From positions 124,001-188,000 of the forward strand of contig MJGA01000001.1 in assembly GCA_001910725.1 (NCBI GenBank): DNA of 64,000 nucleotides. The letters run 5' to 3'. The position numbers and the translations under genes were made by a program. Every line of letters starts with the position of its first letter. Position 1 is the stretch's first letter. The notes under the pieces are model-generated. The model made no database searches. It was not told where the DNA came from and was given only the letters and a program-made list of their open reading frames with translations. This DNA is from Phanerodontia chrysosporium. Taxonomy: Eukaryota > Basidiomycota > Agaricomycetes > Polyporales > Phanerochaetaceae. Shown in pieces: positions 37,015 through 49,686 of the stretch.

Positions 37015-38674
37015 TCAATCCAGGTCGTAGCCGTCCCATTCTACATTTGAGACATAGGGCCGCAGAGTCCGTATATCTCGCCCAGTCAACGCAGAGCAAG
37101 CCGAGATATGAAGTGTCTCTAGGCGATATCCTAGCTGTGCCCGGCGTTCCAGAGTCGTGCGTAGCGCGTCGAGGGTATTGCACGTGCATGTCCACCGCTT
37201 GACCATCTTGCGAAATCCGATATCGTGGACATGCAGAGTCTTCAAATTTGGCAAAGAGACACTGGTCTCATTAGTAGGCGGCATGATGGCTTCCAAGACG
37301 TTATGGACAGCCTGCTTCGATGCCCAAACCGAGGAGATATTGATCATGCAGCTGAAGCCCAACTCTAGATCATTTGGTAGGATGGAGACAGAGTCGCAAT
37401 AGAGTGTTTCAACGAAGCGAAAAGACCGGAGGTTGGTCACGTATCCTATCATATCGCCGACAGGGAATCCGTGTAGCCGGAGAGAAAATTGAGGTGTCGT
37501 CGCGGGGAAATCTGTCGTAGGAGGAGACTCGTGCACAGAGAGTGCAGAATGCCAGCCAAGAACTTGAGGTTCAGACGGTACCCCTGCTACGCTGGAGGGA
37601 CCTGTCGAACGCAGAGCGTACGAAACAAAGTTTGAGCCTGGCCAAGAGCTTTGTACCCAGCAAGTACTCGATCCAGCTCCGCGGTAAGAGCGTGCCCCTC
37701 GATAGACAGCTCAGTTTGGGACAGAACTTTGCAGGTGACATGAATGCCAAGTGGCGGAGGAATTCGAAGGCAGGAAATAAAGCTGGCACCGCACATTCCC
37801 GCGTTGCTTGGTGCAACAGTCAACGTTCGGAGGTCGGGTAGAACAACAGGTCCGTAAAATCTCTTGGGTTCCGTCACATCGTCAGGAAAGTCACCAAATA
37901 TCTCGAGCGATTGCAGATTGAGAAGAGTTGCAAGAGTGTCGAGGACCGGCTTCCAGCCAACGGAACGGAAATTAAAATCACCCAGCGAGAGGACCGAAGA
38001 GAGGGGGATGCGCGCAGAATCTTGTGGATGACCGACCAGGAGTATTTCCGGATTGACAGAAACTGTAGCAAGGGGAAGGCTTGTCCTGTGAGACGACGTT
38101 GGACTACGAGCGCCTCAGATTCCAGCGCGCCTTGATGAGCGCAGTACCCGTGTAGTGCGAGACACCTGAGATTCGTAAAACGGTTGCGTGGCGACCAAAG
38201 AATACGCGATAACAGCAGGAGTGCAAATGGGTGCTGAATCGTAACGTGCAGAGAGAGGAAACGTCTAGATTGAGCGCAGACAGGCGACCACGCCAATTCG
38301 CAGAGTTTGCCCACGTCGGTTGCCTGAGTGATGACTCCGCTGACTTTCAGAAGAGCTCCGCCAGATCTTTTGACGAAGGAAGAAACACCGTTGGGAGAGC
38401 ATACAGGGATCCTTGTCCAGAGGGTCGCCGTGGATAGAGCCACCATCCGCCAATGGTAGCAGACGTGCGTTATTCGCACCCAATTGTAGTACGCGCGTGG
38501 TAGATGTCCAATACCGGTCACTTCGTCGGGAAAGCCAAGACGCCAGTTCGCGAGGTATATTTCGAAGATGTGTGCGAGTAGCTCGTTCGGAAGACGCATG
38601 ACGGGGCAGGTCGCATTTGACGAGCGTTTGAACTGCACGCTTTGCGCTTCGTAGTCCCGTTGCTTCAGCGACAT
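37015..38674 (-). CDS. F-box/LRR-like protein
   Basis: Start ATG 38672-38674 (MSLKQRDYEAQSVQFKR). The F-box is MRLPNELLAHIFEIYL followed by WVRITHVCYHWRMVALSTATLW, the classic basidiomycete pattern. Leucine-rich segments follow over the rest of the protein. The reading frame breaks in the G run at 38003-38007 (plus strand): with one extra base the exon continues SPLSSVLSLGDFNFRSVGWK and on to LPDLRTLTVAPSN. An intron at about 37526-37608 joins to the last exon, which ends WDGYDLD (TGA 37015-37017). Presumed substrate receptor of an SCF ubiquitin ligase; target unknown. Confidence 0.8.
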
Positions 38675-38969
38675 GGTTAAGGCCCTATAGAGAGCTATGA
38701 TTAGTTTCGTAAGCGGAAGATAGGTGGAAACACTCGCGTTTGTAGGTGTGTTTCTGCGAAGAGATGGTGATGGGACTGTAAGCTGCAAAGCGGCGACGGA
38801 ATGCGACCTCGAACACCAGCAACGAACAAAGCGCAGACCCCGAAAACCGGACGCGACGCGTGTGAATTGTTTGGCTCTTTGTTTGGCTTGAGGGCGTCAC
38901 TGATCATGAAGTTTCTCGGGCGCTTCTAAACATTTTCTGTACTTCTCTCTCTCGCGCACTCTACGAAAA

Positions 38970-40413
38970 ATGGTTGTCGCTGTCGCCCTCTGGTACGTTG
39001 AGCATGTAAGATCCTTTAGGGCATGCAGGACACTTACCACTTCTTTGCAGGAGTCTTGAGCTCAAGCCTGGTCAGCAGGAGTCCGTCGTTCCTCCCACTG
39101 ACCTTAGGATCACCAATGTTGCGCTCGGAGACGAGCTCGCGGACGAGAACGCTCGTACCTCTGTCAAGCTTACCTACCGTGGTCCCAGCAGCGAGGAGGA
39201 TGAGGAGGAGTCTGAGGATGAGGAGGAAGAGGAGGATGACGCTGAGCCCGTTACCACCGTGCTTTGCTCTCTTACCCCGGCAAGGTGGGCTTTCCCCTCT
39301 CGCTGGAGTTTGCAGTACTAGACGCGGACTTCGTTTTAGATTGAGCAGACCACCGTCGATCTCATTCTAGAAGGCGAGGAGGAGGTTCTGCTCGAGAACA
39401 CTGGCAAGAAGTAGGCAGTCCTTAGCCTTTCATCACCATCATGTCTGACTGTGCACTATAGCACCGTTTACCTGACAGGAAACTACATTGGTACGTCCCA
39501 CATGTTCTGGAAGATGACCCGAGCTTATAGTTATTTGTAGACCAAATCCCCGCGACCCCTACGATGACGAGGACGACGAGGACGACTTCGATTCTGACGA
39601 GGAAGCTTACCGCCTCGAGGATGTGAGCTCGGACGTCGAGATCGATGCTGATGAGCTTGACGAGGAGGAGCTTGAGGACGACTCTCAGTAAGTTTCTTCT
39701 TACTCTTCTTAGCTTCGGGGTAACTCATCCTATGCAGCCGTTTCGAGGAAATCACAGATGAACCCCAGCAGGAGACCCAGAAGCCTGACTCCAAAAAGCG
39801 CCCCGTGATTCGGACGCTATGGAGACTGACGAGCCTAAGCTCTCCAAGGCCCAGCAGAAGAAGCTGAACAAGAAGCTCAAGGCCGAGGATGGCAAGGCTG
39901 TCCCCGCTGGTGCGGAGAAGAAGGAGGCTGAGAAGCCCAAGGCTGAGGAGAAGAAGGAACAGAAGAAGAAGGAGCAGCCCAAGAAGGAGGAGAAGAAGGA
40001 GGCTGAGAAGAAGAAGGCCGGCTCCAGCGAGGTCAAGACCCTCGAGGGCGGCCTTAAGATCCAGGACCACAAGGTCGGCACTGGCCCGGCTGCTAAGGCT
40101 GGCAACCTCGTCAAGGTCCGCTACGTCGGCAAGCTCCAGAACGGCAAGGTCTTCGATTCGAACACCAAGGGCGAACCGTTTAAATTCAAGCTTGGCAAGG
40201 GCGAGGTTATCAAGGGCTGGGACCTGGGTATCGCTGGCATGCAGGTCGGCGGTGAGCGTCTGCTCACTATCCCCCCTGCTCTTGCGTACGGAAAGCGTGC
40301 CCAAGGCGGTATCCCCGCCAACTCTACCCTCATCTTCGGTATGTCGACTACTCCAAGACTTTCGCATCATCACTGACGAGTTTGCAGAGGTCAAGCTGCT
40401 CGGCATCAACTAA
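38970..40413 (+). CDS. FPR4: Nucleolar FKBP-type prolyl isomerase (Fpr3/Fpr4 type)
   Basis: Peptidyl-prolyl cis-trans isomerase and histone chaperone of the Fpr3/Fpr4 family. It has an N-terminal nucleoplasmin-like domain, acidic tracts (39195-39240, 39560-39690), a Lys/Glu-rich basic linker (39850-40020) and a C-terminal FKBP domain: [60 protein letters not shown] and the final EVKLLGIN (TAA 40411-40413). The start ATG at 38970 is followed by an intron after CTCTG. Three single bases are missing: in the C4 at 39275-39278 (restoring SLTPGKIEQ), the C4 at 39548-39551 (restoring [13 protein letters not shown]), and the C4/A5 at 39793-39804 (leading to [12 protein letters not shown]). All other exons are intact and splice cleanly. 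Confidence 0.9.
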
Positions 40414-40615
40414 AAGCCCCAGGTTAAGGGCAATATCCCATGTATCATGCACTTCGCTGTAACGAACTATCTGCTGCTATATACCTTGCTTTCATGGCTT
40501 GCTTCATAGATCTCGTCATCAATGCTATCGATATGTTTTCACCTTACACCTTACGTACAGAGAGAGCCACCATACAGCGCCACACAATTCTAGTACTCGC
40601 ATCGAAGAGCAGAGA

Positions 40616-41852
40616 TTACCTTCGTGTGCGGGTAGATCGACGAAGAGGCCCAGTCTCTGGCGCTAGGTCATCCCCAGCCTTTCTCTTCTTACCCGTGGGC
40701 TTTCCCTGAACCTCTTCTGCGACAGGGCCATCATCTTTATTGACTACTGCCGCAGCGCCATCCCTCGGGTCCTTCTCCTGAGACTCCAACTGTGAACTAG
40801 GCCGTCTCTTCTTTTGTTGTCGTGGTGCTGCAGAGCCTGCTGCTCTTCCTTTCTTCGCCACATCGTCTTCCCAGCCTCCTGCATCGGCAAGCTTCTCTAT
40901 GACAGACCACGTCTTCTCCTCGACGCGCTGGACACTCAATCGACCGCGATTGATCAAGGCCATTCCTACGATACATCTCGTCAGTTTCACAGTGCATGAA
41001 GAATCGTATTAGTATTACCCTTGATAGCCTCTAGCCCGTCTTTCCCGATATAGTCGACGTCAGCAGGCGGTTCGGATGGCGACGCCGCAATGCGTTTTAA
41101 GAGGGAGAGAGGCACAAAGTGTCTCGCCCTGGCTTTGAACACGAGGTCGACCATATACCACTTCGGGTTCTCCTTGTCTGTTTTCTAGTCATGAAATATA
41201 GCAGTCAACGGTGCTTAGATGCTAATCTCGACGGACCTGGTCATAATATGGATGCGAGCTGCGGCAAGAGCAAGGTTACTTAGGAGAATGGGCTACTGGA
41301 ACGGCGACTCACGAGTCCCATGCCGTGTCTCAAGTTCCCTAGCCTCGTGAGCACGCATCTACGGTGAAAGTAAACAGGACGCGCATACAGTCGGGGTAGG
41401 CTTCTCTTGAGACCTTAAGATCACGATGAACAGAAGCACGATGCGGTACTGGTACAATGATTACATACCTCGGCAAACGCTGCTATACCTGTAGCAACGG
41501 GTGTTCAGATTTAGCAACCGTCGATAAGGTTGTACGAAGTGTGTGTACCTGGATTCTTGCAGTTTGAGTGGTAGAACAACACCTGTTCCCGGAGGGTCAG
41601 TTCGGCGTAGCAACGCGCCAGGTGGTTGACGAACTCGGTCTCCGACCCGCATCTCCTTCATGAGGTTGCGTGCCTCAGCATTTCTTACGCCCTCCCATGG
41701 CGTGGTTTTCATAGCCTCGAAGTCATCCACGCTAAACTGTGACCATGTGTCAGGAGCCGGAGACTTGCGCCTGAGACTCAAGATGGTACCTTTACGTCTT
41801 TCCCCTTTACGATACGGGAGTCTGGCTCCGCTTTCATGAGCCAGTGTTTCAT
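40616..41852 (-). CDS. EVE-domain protein, THYN1-like
   Basis: EVE domains resemble PUA-like folds and bind modified bases in nucleic acids. The start ATG 41850-41852 gives MKHWLMKAEPDSRIVKGKDV. Then come FSVDDFEAMKTTPWEGVRNA, VLFYHSNCKNPGIAAFAEV, KWYMVDLVFKARARHFVPLS, DYIGKDGLEAIKGMALINRG and RLSVQRVEEKTW. The family ends about there; this protein adds a basic, probably disordered tail ending in RRSTRTRR (TAA 40616-40618) that may be a nuclear localisation signal. At least five short introns. Divergent from the PP4R3 gene across a short shared promoter. Confidence 0.92.
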
Positions 41853-42088
41853 GACTGTCCGCAGAGTCCTTGCCACTGTCAAGGTCGATGTAGCCAACGC
41901 ACAGGACAATGCACGTTGCGATGTAGCGGTCGACGCCCAAAAAGGCAAGGAGAGGCGGCGTAGGGGAAACGCGACTCAAACATCGACTCCCACGTCCACC
42001 GCGCAGGTGCCCCCTCCGAAAAACCGACACAAACCAACGCCCCGCCCAAATATACGCAGGCGGACATACGTGTGGGCACGACACGGCC
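41853..42088. promoter_or_regulatory. Shared promoter between EVE gene and PP4R3
   Basis: Only 236 bases separate the two divergent start codons, so the promoters must overlap. No TATA box is evident. Confidence 0.5.
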
Positions 42089-45000
42089 ATGAGCAGCAGT
42101 CCTGCTGCGAACAACACCAAGACGGTTGTCCTCGCCGAGTCTACCACAACTGCATTCCAACCGTCTCCGCCTCAACCAGACTCGCCGAACAAACAGGATA
42201 CTTCGGAGTATGAGGGGCCTTCGAATGTAGATGGGCGGTCGAGCGACGCGGATAAGATGTTGGAGTCTGCGGGAATGCTCCTGGACGCGGATGGGCCTGA
42301 AGGGGACGGGGTAGAGCCGAGCGTCATCGACGCGTCCGACCAGACCCAAGTGGACAACTCGGGCTCGGGGGACGATAATCCTCAGTGGGCTGAGGAAGAG
42401 GGCCACGAACTCAAGCGTGTCAAGGTGTACGAGCTTATCGGCGCACGGTGGGTCGACCAGGGCACCGCGTTTTGTTTTGGTGACTTCCACGAAAATGAGG
42501 CATTCCTCATCGCACGTTCCGAGGCCGACTTCAATCAAGTCATCCTTACAACAACAATCCGCTCAAGCGATGTCTACCAGAGACAGCAAGGTGTGTGGCT
42601 ATGACGCGTCCGACGTCTCTAATAGTAATGCGGATCGTCTGACAGACACGCTGATTGTGTGGACGGAACCGGACGGCGTGGACTACGCTCTTAGCTTCCA
42701 AGACCCTGATGGATGCTCGGAAGTGTGGAATTTCATCCAGGATGTACAGAGGCACCTCACGGCGGGTGGTGCGTATCGCTGCGTTTACGCGCCCTAGTCG
42801 ATATTGACGATTATAGGTTTGTCGTCATCTCCTCTCGTTGGTCCGGAGCCGTCCATGGTCGCCAACGCCCTGATGCGTGGTGGCGGCCTCCCAAAACCCG
42901 CTCTTGGGACCATTGCTGAGATCGACAAGCTGATGAAGACCATCACGCGTATGCCTGCCCTCAAGGAGCGTGTATGTGAGATTATCCAGAACGACGTAAG
43001 CTCAGACCTTACCGCGCAGTACCGCTCTAACTATCTCCAAGAACTACGTCAAAGCTTTAGTCGAAGTCTTCAACCAGGCCGAGGACCTTGAGAGCATCGA
43101 GAATCTTCACACACTATGTAGCTGTATGCAGTCAATACGTACGTCCCTTCTCTGTGTCATCAACACCATCAACTCACTCTCCTCTAGTCATGTTGAACGA
43201 TCATACCTTGTACGAACACATCCTGGAAGACGAACTATTCTTTGGGGTCGTCGGCATGCTCGAATGTCCGTGGAGCGAATTAATCTCTGTCAGTAAGATT
43301 TCTCTGATCACCTGCTACAGACGACCCCGAGTTCCCTACCCACAAAGCCAACTACCGGGAGTTTTTACATCAGACGTCTCGCTTCCACCAACCCATACCA
43401 ATACGAGACGAAAGCATACAACGGAAGATCCACCATACCTATCGCTTGCAGTTTCTGAAGGACGTTGTACTCGCCCGCGCCATCGACGACTCAACCTTCA
43501 ACGTCCTCAATTCGTGCATCCTTTTCAACCAGATTGACATCATCAATCACGTGCAGAATGACCAGACCTTCCTTCGAGAAGTCGTGGGCATCTTCTTAGA
43601 CGAGGAGATGCTCAAGAATTTGGTCTCCAAGGGCAAGGAGCCAGAGCGTGCGAAGCCAGACGGGGAGAAAATGGACGTGGACCAGCCGAGCGACCCGTCT
43701 CAACAGAACGGATCGCCCAAGCGACTCATCTCCGAGGCGGAGGTCAAGCGAAGGCGAGAAGTTCTGCTGTTGGTCCAGCAGTTGTGCGTCATGGGGAAGA
43801 ACGTACAGCTGCCTGCTCGTATGGCGTTATTCAGGACGCTTTGCGACCGTGGAATCCTGTTCTCGTGCAATGGGGCCTCGGACAACCAGATGCCGACGCG
43901 GAAGGGCTGCAGATGATCTCTGCGGCTGGCGAGATCCTCACTACACTTCTTGATCATGACCTCAACGGTGTTCGGAACCACGTCCTCAAGCAGCTAGGGC
44001 CCATAGATGACAAAAATCCCATGCGAAAGATCGAGCACGACACCGTCCTTTCTGTCATGTGTCGTGTCCTGGTCAGAAGTCGCGACTTGGCTGTTCAGAG
44101 CCAAATTTCGGAATCGATTAGGGCGATCATGGAGATACCTCAGGATAACGGCATGGAGCATGTACGTTGCACTTCGACGCTAAGGGGCCGTGGTTGACAA
44201 GCAGTTTAGCCTATGGGTACGAAGGTCTTCCAACGGCCGAAGGACGATCCAGGAACGGAACGCTTCATGGACTACTTCTACAAGCATTGCGTCGACTTGC
44301 TGTTTCATCCCCTGCTTGATCTTCCGGACTTCAAGAATGTCACCGGTGAGCTGCCTCCGCTGTCGATCACAGATCCGACATCGTCCTGATAGTCCATCTC
44401 AGACGCAAATCTGACCTTGTCTCGTGAACGGACTAACCTATATCTGCATCTATGTGATCTGCTTTCCAGCTTTGCTCTCCAACATTCGTTCCGTAGTCAC
44501 TTCTTCATGTTATCATCTTCCATCGCGACACGTGTGGCATCTCTCCTGAGAGCGAAAGACAAGCACTTGCGATTGGGTGTGTATTCCGCTCGTCCGCGCG
44601 CCAGGAACCGCAGGCTCATTCCCTCTCTTTTATCTAGCCGCCTTCCGGTTTTTCCGCGTATTGCTTCGACTCAATAACCGAAACCTCTTCAGTCATCTGA
44701 TGAAGGTTGATGCGCTGGGGCCAATACTCGATCTCACGGTGCGCGAGTCTCGTCGGGACAACCTCCTCAGTTCGACATGTCAGGAGTTCTTCGAACACAT
44801 GCGTAAAGTACGCAAATCACCCCTGATCGCCATTACATTCAGACATACTCACTGTGCGCGCAGGAGAACATGAAGGAACTCATCAACCACTGTATGACCA
44901 AACATGAGAGCAAGATCCGAGAACTCTCCACAACACCTCTTGGAGGGCCACGTTTCTCGGCGTTCATAAGACGCTGGGAGATGAACATTGAGCCGCCGCC

Positions 45001-45845
45001 GAAGGAGGAAGACAAGGTTGAGAAGTGAGTGATGCTGCGCATTATAGGAGACATAGCCTCACCTTACCTATTCTAGACCCATCGCTGGCGGTGCTCGACG
45101 TTGGGGTCAAGGCCGTTTGCTCGAAGCGGAAGAAGAGGATTGGTTCAATGCGGATGATGACGAGGAAGAACCCTTCACTGCCACGCTTTTCCCCAGCAAC
45201 GGGAAGCAGCAAAACGCGCTGAAGAGGAAGCGTCCTCGAGGCGCCAGTATACCTCCGCTCCGGCTGCACCAGCAACCGCAGCCGCAATCGCAACCAATGC
45301 GCGCCACACCATTAGGCAGCCTAGTAGGAGACTACGACGACGGAGAAGAAGCAAACGTCAACGCTTCAGCGGAAGATGCTGCAGCAGCTCAAGGTACCAC
45401 TGCTGGGCCGGTGGCTGCGCCTTCAGGCGTGCCTGCAAGTCCCCGAATACAGCACAGGCAGATCGCAATTGGCAAGCCAACTCCAGATGTCCCAGAGGAT
45501 CCAGAAGATACGTTGTTGGAATCGCTGGTCTCGACTGGTGATCTGCCATCCCCGTCGAAGTCGCCACCAGGAGACCTCGGTTTGGGTCTTAAGCGTCGAC
45601 GCGAGGACGAGGACGACGAGCTGCTCGAACGGCTGGCAAACAAATCGAAGAAGCCAACCGCAGGTGCTAGCCCGAGCACTCCGGGCAAGGACAAGGACAA
45701 GCCTGGAGGCCCTGTCGCCATCAAGCTCGTTGGTTCGAAGACGCCGGATGAAGGTCCGAAAAAGATCAAACTCAAGCTGAGTTCGCCGTCGTCGCAGCCT
45801 CCGAGTCCCTCAAGTCTTGGCGCGAAGGATGGAGACACGGGATAA
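42089..45845 (+). CDS. PSY2: Protein phosphatase 4 regulatory subunit 3 (Psy2/SMEK)
   Basis: Targeting subunit of PP4, which dephosphorylates DNA-damage checkpoint substrates. Start ATG 42089. An acidic disordered N-terminal extension of about 105 residues precedes the EVH1-like domain (KRVKVYELIGARWVDQGTAF; TLIVWTEPDGVDYALSFQDP). The SMEK/armadillo region follows: NYVKALVEVFNQAEDLESIE, LYEHILEDELFFGVVGMLE, REFLHQTSRFHQPIPI, FLKDVVLARAIDDSTFNVLN and MISAAGEILTTLLDHDLNGV. The tail is acidic, then basic and Pro/Ser-rich, ending at TAA 45843-45845. There are about ten introns. A single base is missing near 43861-43865 (RGILF to VQWGLGQ). Domain order and sequence leave little doubt. Confidence 0.93.
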
Positions 45846-46011
45846 TCAACCCACGCTCGTTTTATCGACCTTGTTGTACATTCATTGTTTGTCACATATA
45901 TAACTCGCTGCATCAATCAATTTACTGGGAACTAGGGCTCCATATCTATCTCTGAAATGCTAGATTGTACGCATGTCCACGAGAGTTCAAGTCCTAGTCC
46001 TTGTGCTACAC

Positions 46012-48089
46012 TCAGTTGAAGCAATATCTCGACAGACATGTCTTGCAAACCCCACTCCTCTTCTCGCCTATGCGGGCACGAGTCCTATCCACAACTGCGC
46101 AGGCGAGACACACCGCAAACTCTGGGTCCTTGGCGCCGTTGACTGGTATGCCCTGTGTGGCGATGTCGAACGCCTGGTTCATGAACGACTGGATCTGCGA
46201 GGCATGAACGTATCGGTGAAGGTCGAGAGGTTTGTCAGCGGCGCTTGGCCGATCGGCGGGCCGCCGTTGGCGATGTAGACGATGAGCGGCGCGTCATACG
46301 CGGTGTCACAGCCGAAGAATGTCGGGCGCTTCGTCAGGTTGTGCGCCGCGAAGATGTCTGCGTTCTTCGGGATAGGTGGCAAGGGATATACACCTGGGAA
46401 GAAAGCAGCGCGTTCTGCGGTCGACTGCCGCGGTGATTAGCCGTATTACAGGGGAGGGAATCGGAAAGTGGTACATACAATGATCGAGCTACCGTTGGTC
46501 CAGTTGCTTTCTGTGTCGGCGGCCTGCAATCCTGTTAACGCAAGATAAGGTTTGGTACACAGGGATCACTTACGGCATCTATAGCAATGACGACGTCTAC
46601 TCCTCGGGACTTCACCAGCATCGGCTGAATTGGAATGACTTGGCCATCCTCACCTCCATCGACGAGAGACAGCAGAGTCTGGTTGCTGTCGAGGAATGTC
46701 TTCGGTGCGATTCCCTGGAATGAGTTGGGGACAGCCGCAATATCCAGACGAAGACCGGGCTGGGGGAACGTTTCGTTTATTGCAGCAATTATGGGGCCTA
46801 TAGTGGACGCGGCTAACGCTGCTGCCTGGGAATGCTTTGAGATGTAGCGTTCTGGAAACGATCGAGGGACGTACAGAGACGTTGAATTCGTTCCACAGGT
46901 TGGAAGAAGCACCCGCGATGAACGAAATCTGATCGAAGTTCGTAACACATGTCCCATTCCGCGAACCCAGCAAGGACGTGGGTACGAAGGAAGCAAGCAT
47001 CGGGTCGAACGACCCAGTCTCAACTGAGGTTAGGCATCTGTGAGTGAACCATTTCTCTATGGAACGGGCGCAGCGATTCAACTCACAGATATTAAACTCG
47101 AAAATTGGGTTTGTCAGCGGCACCTGGTTCCCAGGGATAATCAGCTGGTCATTTTCAAACTTTGAAATCGAGTCCGCGACGACAATTGGAAAAGGCATGC
47201 CATGATTTTGGAAGGTGGATCTGGAAATCCGGGTGAGTGCTCGTGTTACGCATTCGATCGAAAGGGACGTGGCCCACAAGTTAGCGACGCTGGACCATGT
47301 CTCCCCAGCACCGTGTGTCAGGTTTGTCGAGAAGAAGTCCGCCAAGGTCGTGCCGTTCACAAAATGTCGCGCGAGCGAACGCGACCACACGTCTGCGAAC
47401 GTGACCGGAAAGCCTGCCGCACGTTTCCCGGCAATTTCGGCAAGCAGGAGTTCGATGAACTGTGTCTGCACGGTCGCGTTTGTGGAGATGCTGGAGAGCC
47501 CGAGCTCGTTGAGCCATCCCCCAAACGCGTTTCCTCCGGTCGGACCAACGCCAGATATGAGGGAGGGGACGGTCGGGAAGTCGGCCTGCACGAGGGACGA
47601 CACGAGCCAGGAACCGCCCGACAGACCGGAGAGATAAGTCGCGGCCTGCAGCAGCCCTCCGGTGCCGGTCGCAACGGCAGTTGTGTTTCTGCCGTCGAAC
47701 GTATCAAGGACAGTGCCCCCGAAGAGCGCTGCGCGCATACCGCCCCCGCTGGTGGCGATACCCAGGGTCGGGAACTGGCTATGGCCTTTGAGGATGGACG
47801 TGAGATAGTGGGGTAGAGAGACCTTGTGCGCCCCAGCGGAGTGTTCGACGGCGGAGAGGTATGAGCTCCAGGCCTCCGGGAGGACATGCTTCTGCCGCTT
47901 GCTGACGTAGGCCGACTCCTGGTGGCTGAGGGTCTGGTGCTTGCCGGCCGACCTAACGAGCGTGAAGTTCGCGGGACACGGCGCGCTCAGCGGAGTGTAG
48001 GCCAGGGCAGCAGGAGGGAGAGAGGGCTGCTGCGCGGCGACACAGGCTATCGCGGAGAGCACAGCGGCAGCGAGCGCGGCGGAGACCAT
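46012..48089 (-). CDS. PLB: Secreted phospholipase B / lysophospholipase
   Basis: Hydrolyses acyl chains of (lyso)phospholipids outside the cell. Start ATG 48087-48089; residues 1-19 form a signal peptide (MVSAALAAAVLSAIACVAA). Catalytic elements of the cPLA2/PLB fold: oxyanion loop TSGGGMRAALFGG (about 47750), nucleophile in GLSGGSWL (about 47605), and the Asp in VDGGEDGQVIPIQPML (about 46650). Several N-glycosylation sequons. The Cys-rich end CLACAVVDRTRARIG...CLSRYCFN is typical of fungal PLB; TGA 46012-46014. Introns have clean joints, e.g. NEFNVS|AAALAAS. Near 46202-46208 one base is missing between STFTDTF and ASQIQSFMNQAF. No obvious GPI signal at the end. Confidence 0.94.
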
Positions 48090-49686
48090 GGCAGGCTGCT
48101 CTCGAGGTCGGGGCGACACGAGAACCTTGCAAGACCACATGGCCTATAAATACCGCGTAGCTTAGGGCACGGGCATGGTCATTCCAGCCGCTACTCAGGG
48201 CGACCATCCCGCATGTGGATGGGCTCATTCGCTAATGATCGTGAGCTCCGGTTATATTACGCCCAACATTGCCAGGGCTACTCACGCCTGTCAATGGTTG
48301 ATCCGCTCCACGGCTTCGGGCGAAGCATGGTTTGTTCGCTGAGCCGCATGCAATCTCAGCTGAGAAATACAACGACAGCTGTCAGTTCCATGCTTAATGG
48401 TCAGCACATGCCGTCGACTCGACGGCGGCACCCACCTGCTCAACAGACCGGCCCAAGTCATCTGCCGAGCTGCAGCGTCGAGCGACGTGAACTGCCCGCA
48501 AATTTAGCAGCCAAAAGCATTCACCAGCGACGAACGTTTGTCACCGACAGCGATGAGTGACGAGGCCGAGAGAAAAGAACTCATATAGATGATTCCTTTC
48601 GCACAGCAACCGGGAGGTTGAAACGACTAGCGGGCAATCGCGGGCACTCATACGTTCGCCCGCGTGATAACTTGTCGACTGACGCATGCGGGCCTTGCTG
48701 CCCTCGTAAGACGGTAGTAGCGCAAGGGCATTGCAGGGGCTGCACGATGCTCAGCGCTATGGTGACTAACTTCGCTATGAGAATCCTTGCACATTTGGTG
48801 TCCGACCATGAATAGCCGTTTGGTGAGTAAGGTAGGTGAGTCCTGCGATATGATGGACGATGGCTCACCTCCGCCAAGGTACCGTTACTCATTCGCGTGC
48901 GTTGAGAGAGCCTCGCTCGCCTGTCCAATGTTGTTCAAGAGCGTCCTTTCTGCGTTCACAATTCGTCGCCGCGTGGACCATTATTCGCCAATCAGTGCGA
49001 AGCAATCTAGTCAGGAGCCATACGACCTGTGTCAGCTGAACAACAGTCGAATGAAAGCCGTAAGAGCCTTCGGTGGTGGGGACTAACCAATCTGCCACTA
49101 GTAGCTAGGGTTAGGTCCACCTTTTCCCACGGTCTCGAACTTTCGGCTCTCAGAGATGACTGAATTTGTTCGACAATGCTGTCACCCTCCCACATCTCCA
49201 GCATTTGACGATCCATTTTGCAGAAGACATCGGCAACGGGCTGGGACGTAGGGGAAAATTCAGTCGCCCCGCGTCTCCAACAAGGAGCGGACGGAGTCAC
49301 GGGACCATCAGCTCTCGCTTGACACCTCCGCTACTAGGATCGCGAGACGCTTACGCATCTCGTGTGGTTTTTGCCTAGGCACCTGCCCACAATAATCTAC
49401 GCATCCTTGCCTGACGTAACACAGGCTCGCTGTATTCGACCCCAGATACCGTTAACGGCGAATGGAAAACCGTGCATAACACAATTTGGGGATGGTACAT
49501 GTAGTATTCTGAGTCCTGTCATGCAGATGGCTCTTCCACGGTACACGATGTTGTGCACGATTTTATGCAAGCTGAAGAATGGCTAGTCGCATTACACTCG
49601 CAAATACCTAGTGGTATACATGATATCTACAGTAGCAAACAGTCCATTATTTCTGTTCAATCTAATCAGAGGTAGGGAATAACGAA
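48090..49686. other. 1.6 kb intergenic region, no gene seen
   Basis: Upstream region of the phospholipase gene and 3' flank of the MFS gene. Several short frames are open on both strands (e.g. 48213-48560 plus) but none shows a domain or exon chain. Confidence 0.45.

Noticed and set aside
39531..40409. 292-residue minus-strand Leu/Ser-rich frame over the FKBP gene
   Set aside because: The Leu runs are the reverse complement of Lys/Glu codons in the FKBP linker; no independent evidence.
38970..40413. Labelling the FKBP gene a pseudogene
   Set aside because: All breaks are one-base gaps in short homopolymers like those in many other essential genes of the window, and every splice site and functional motif is preserved.
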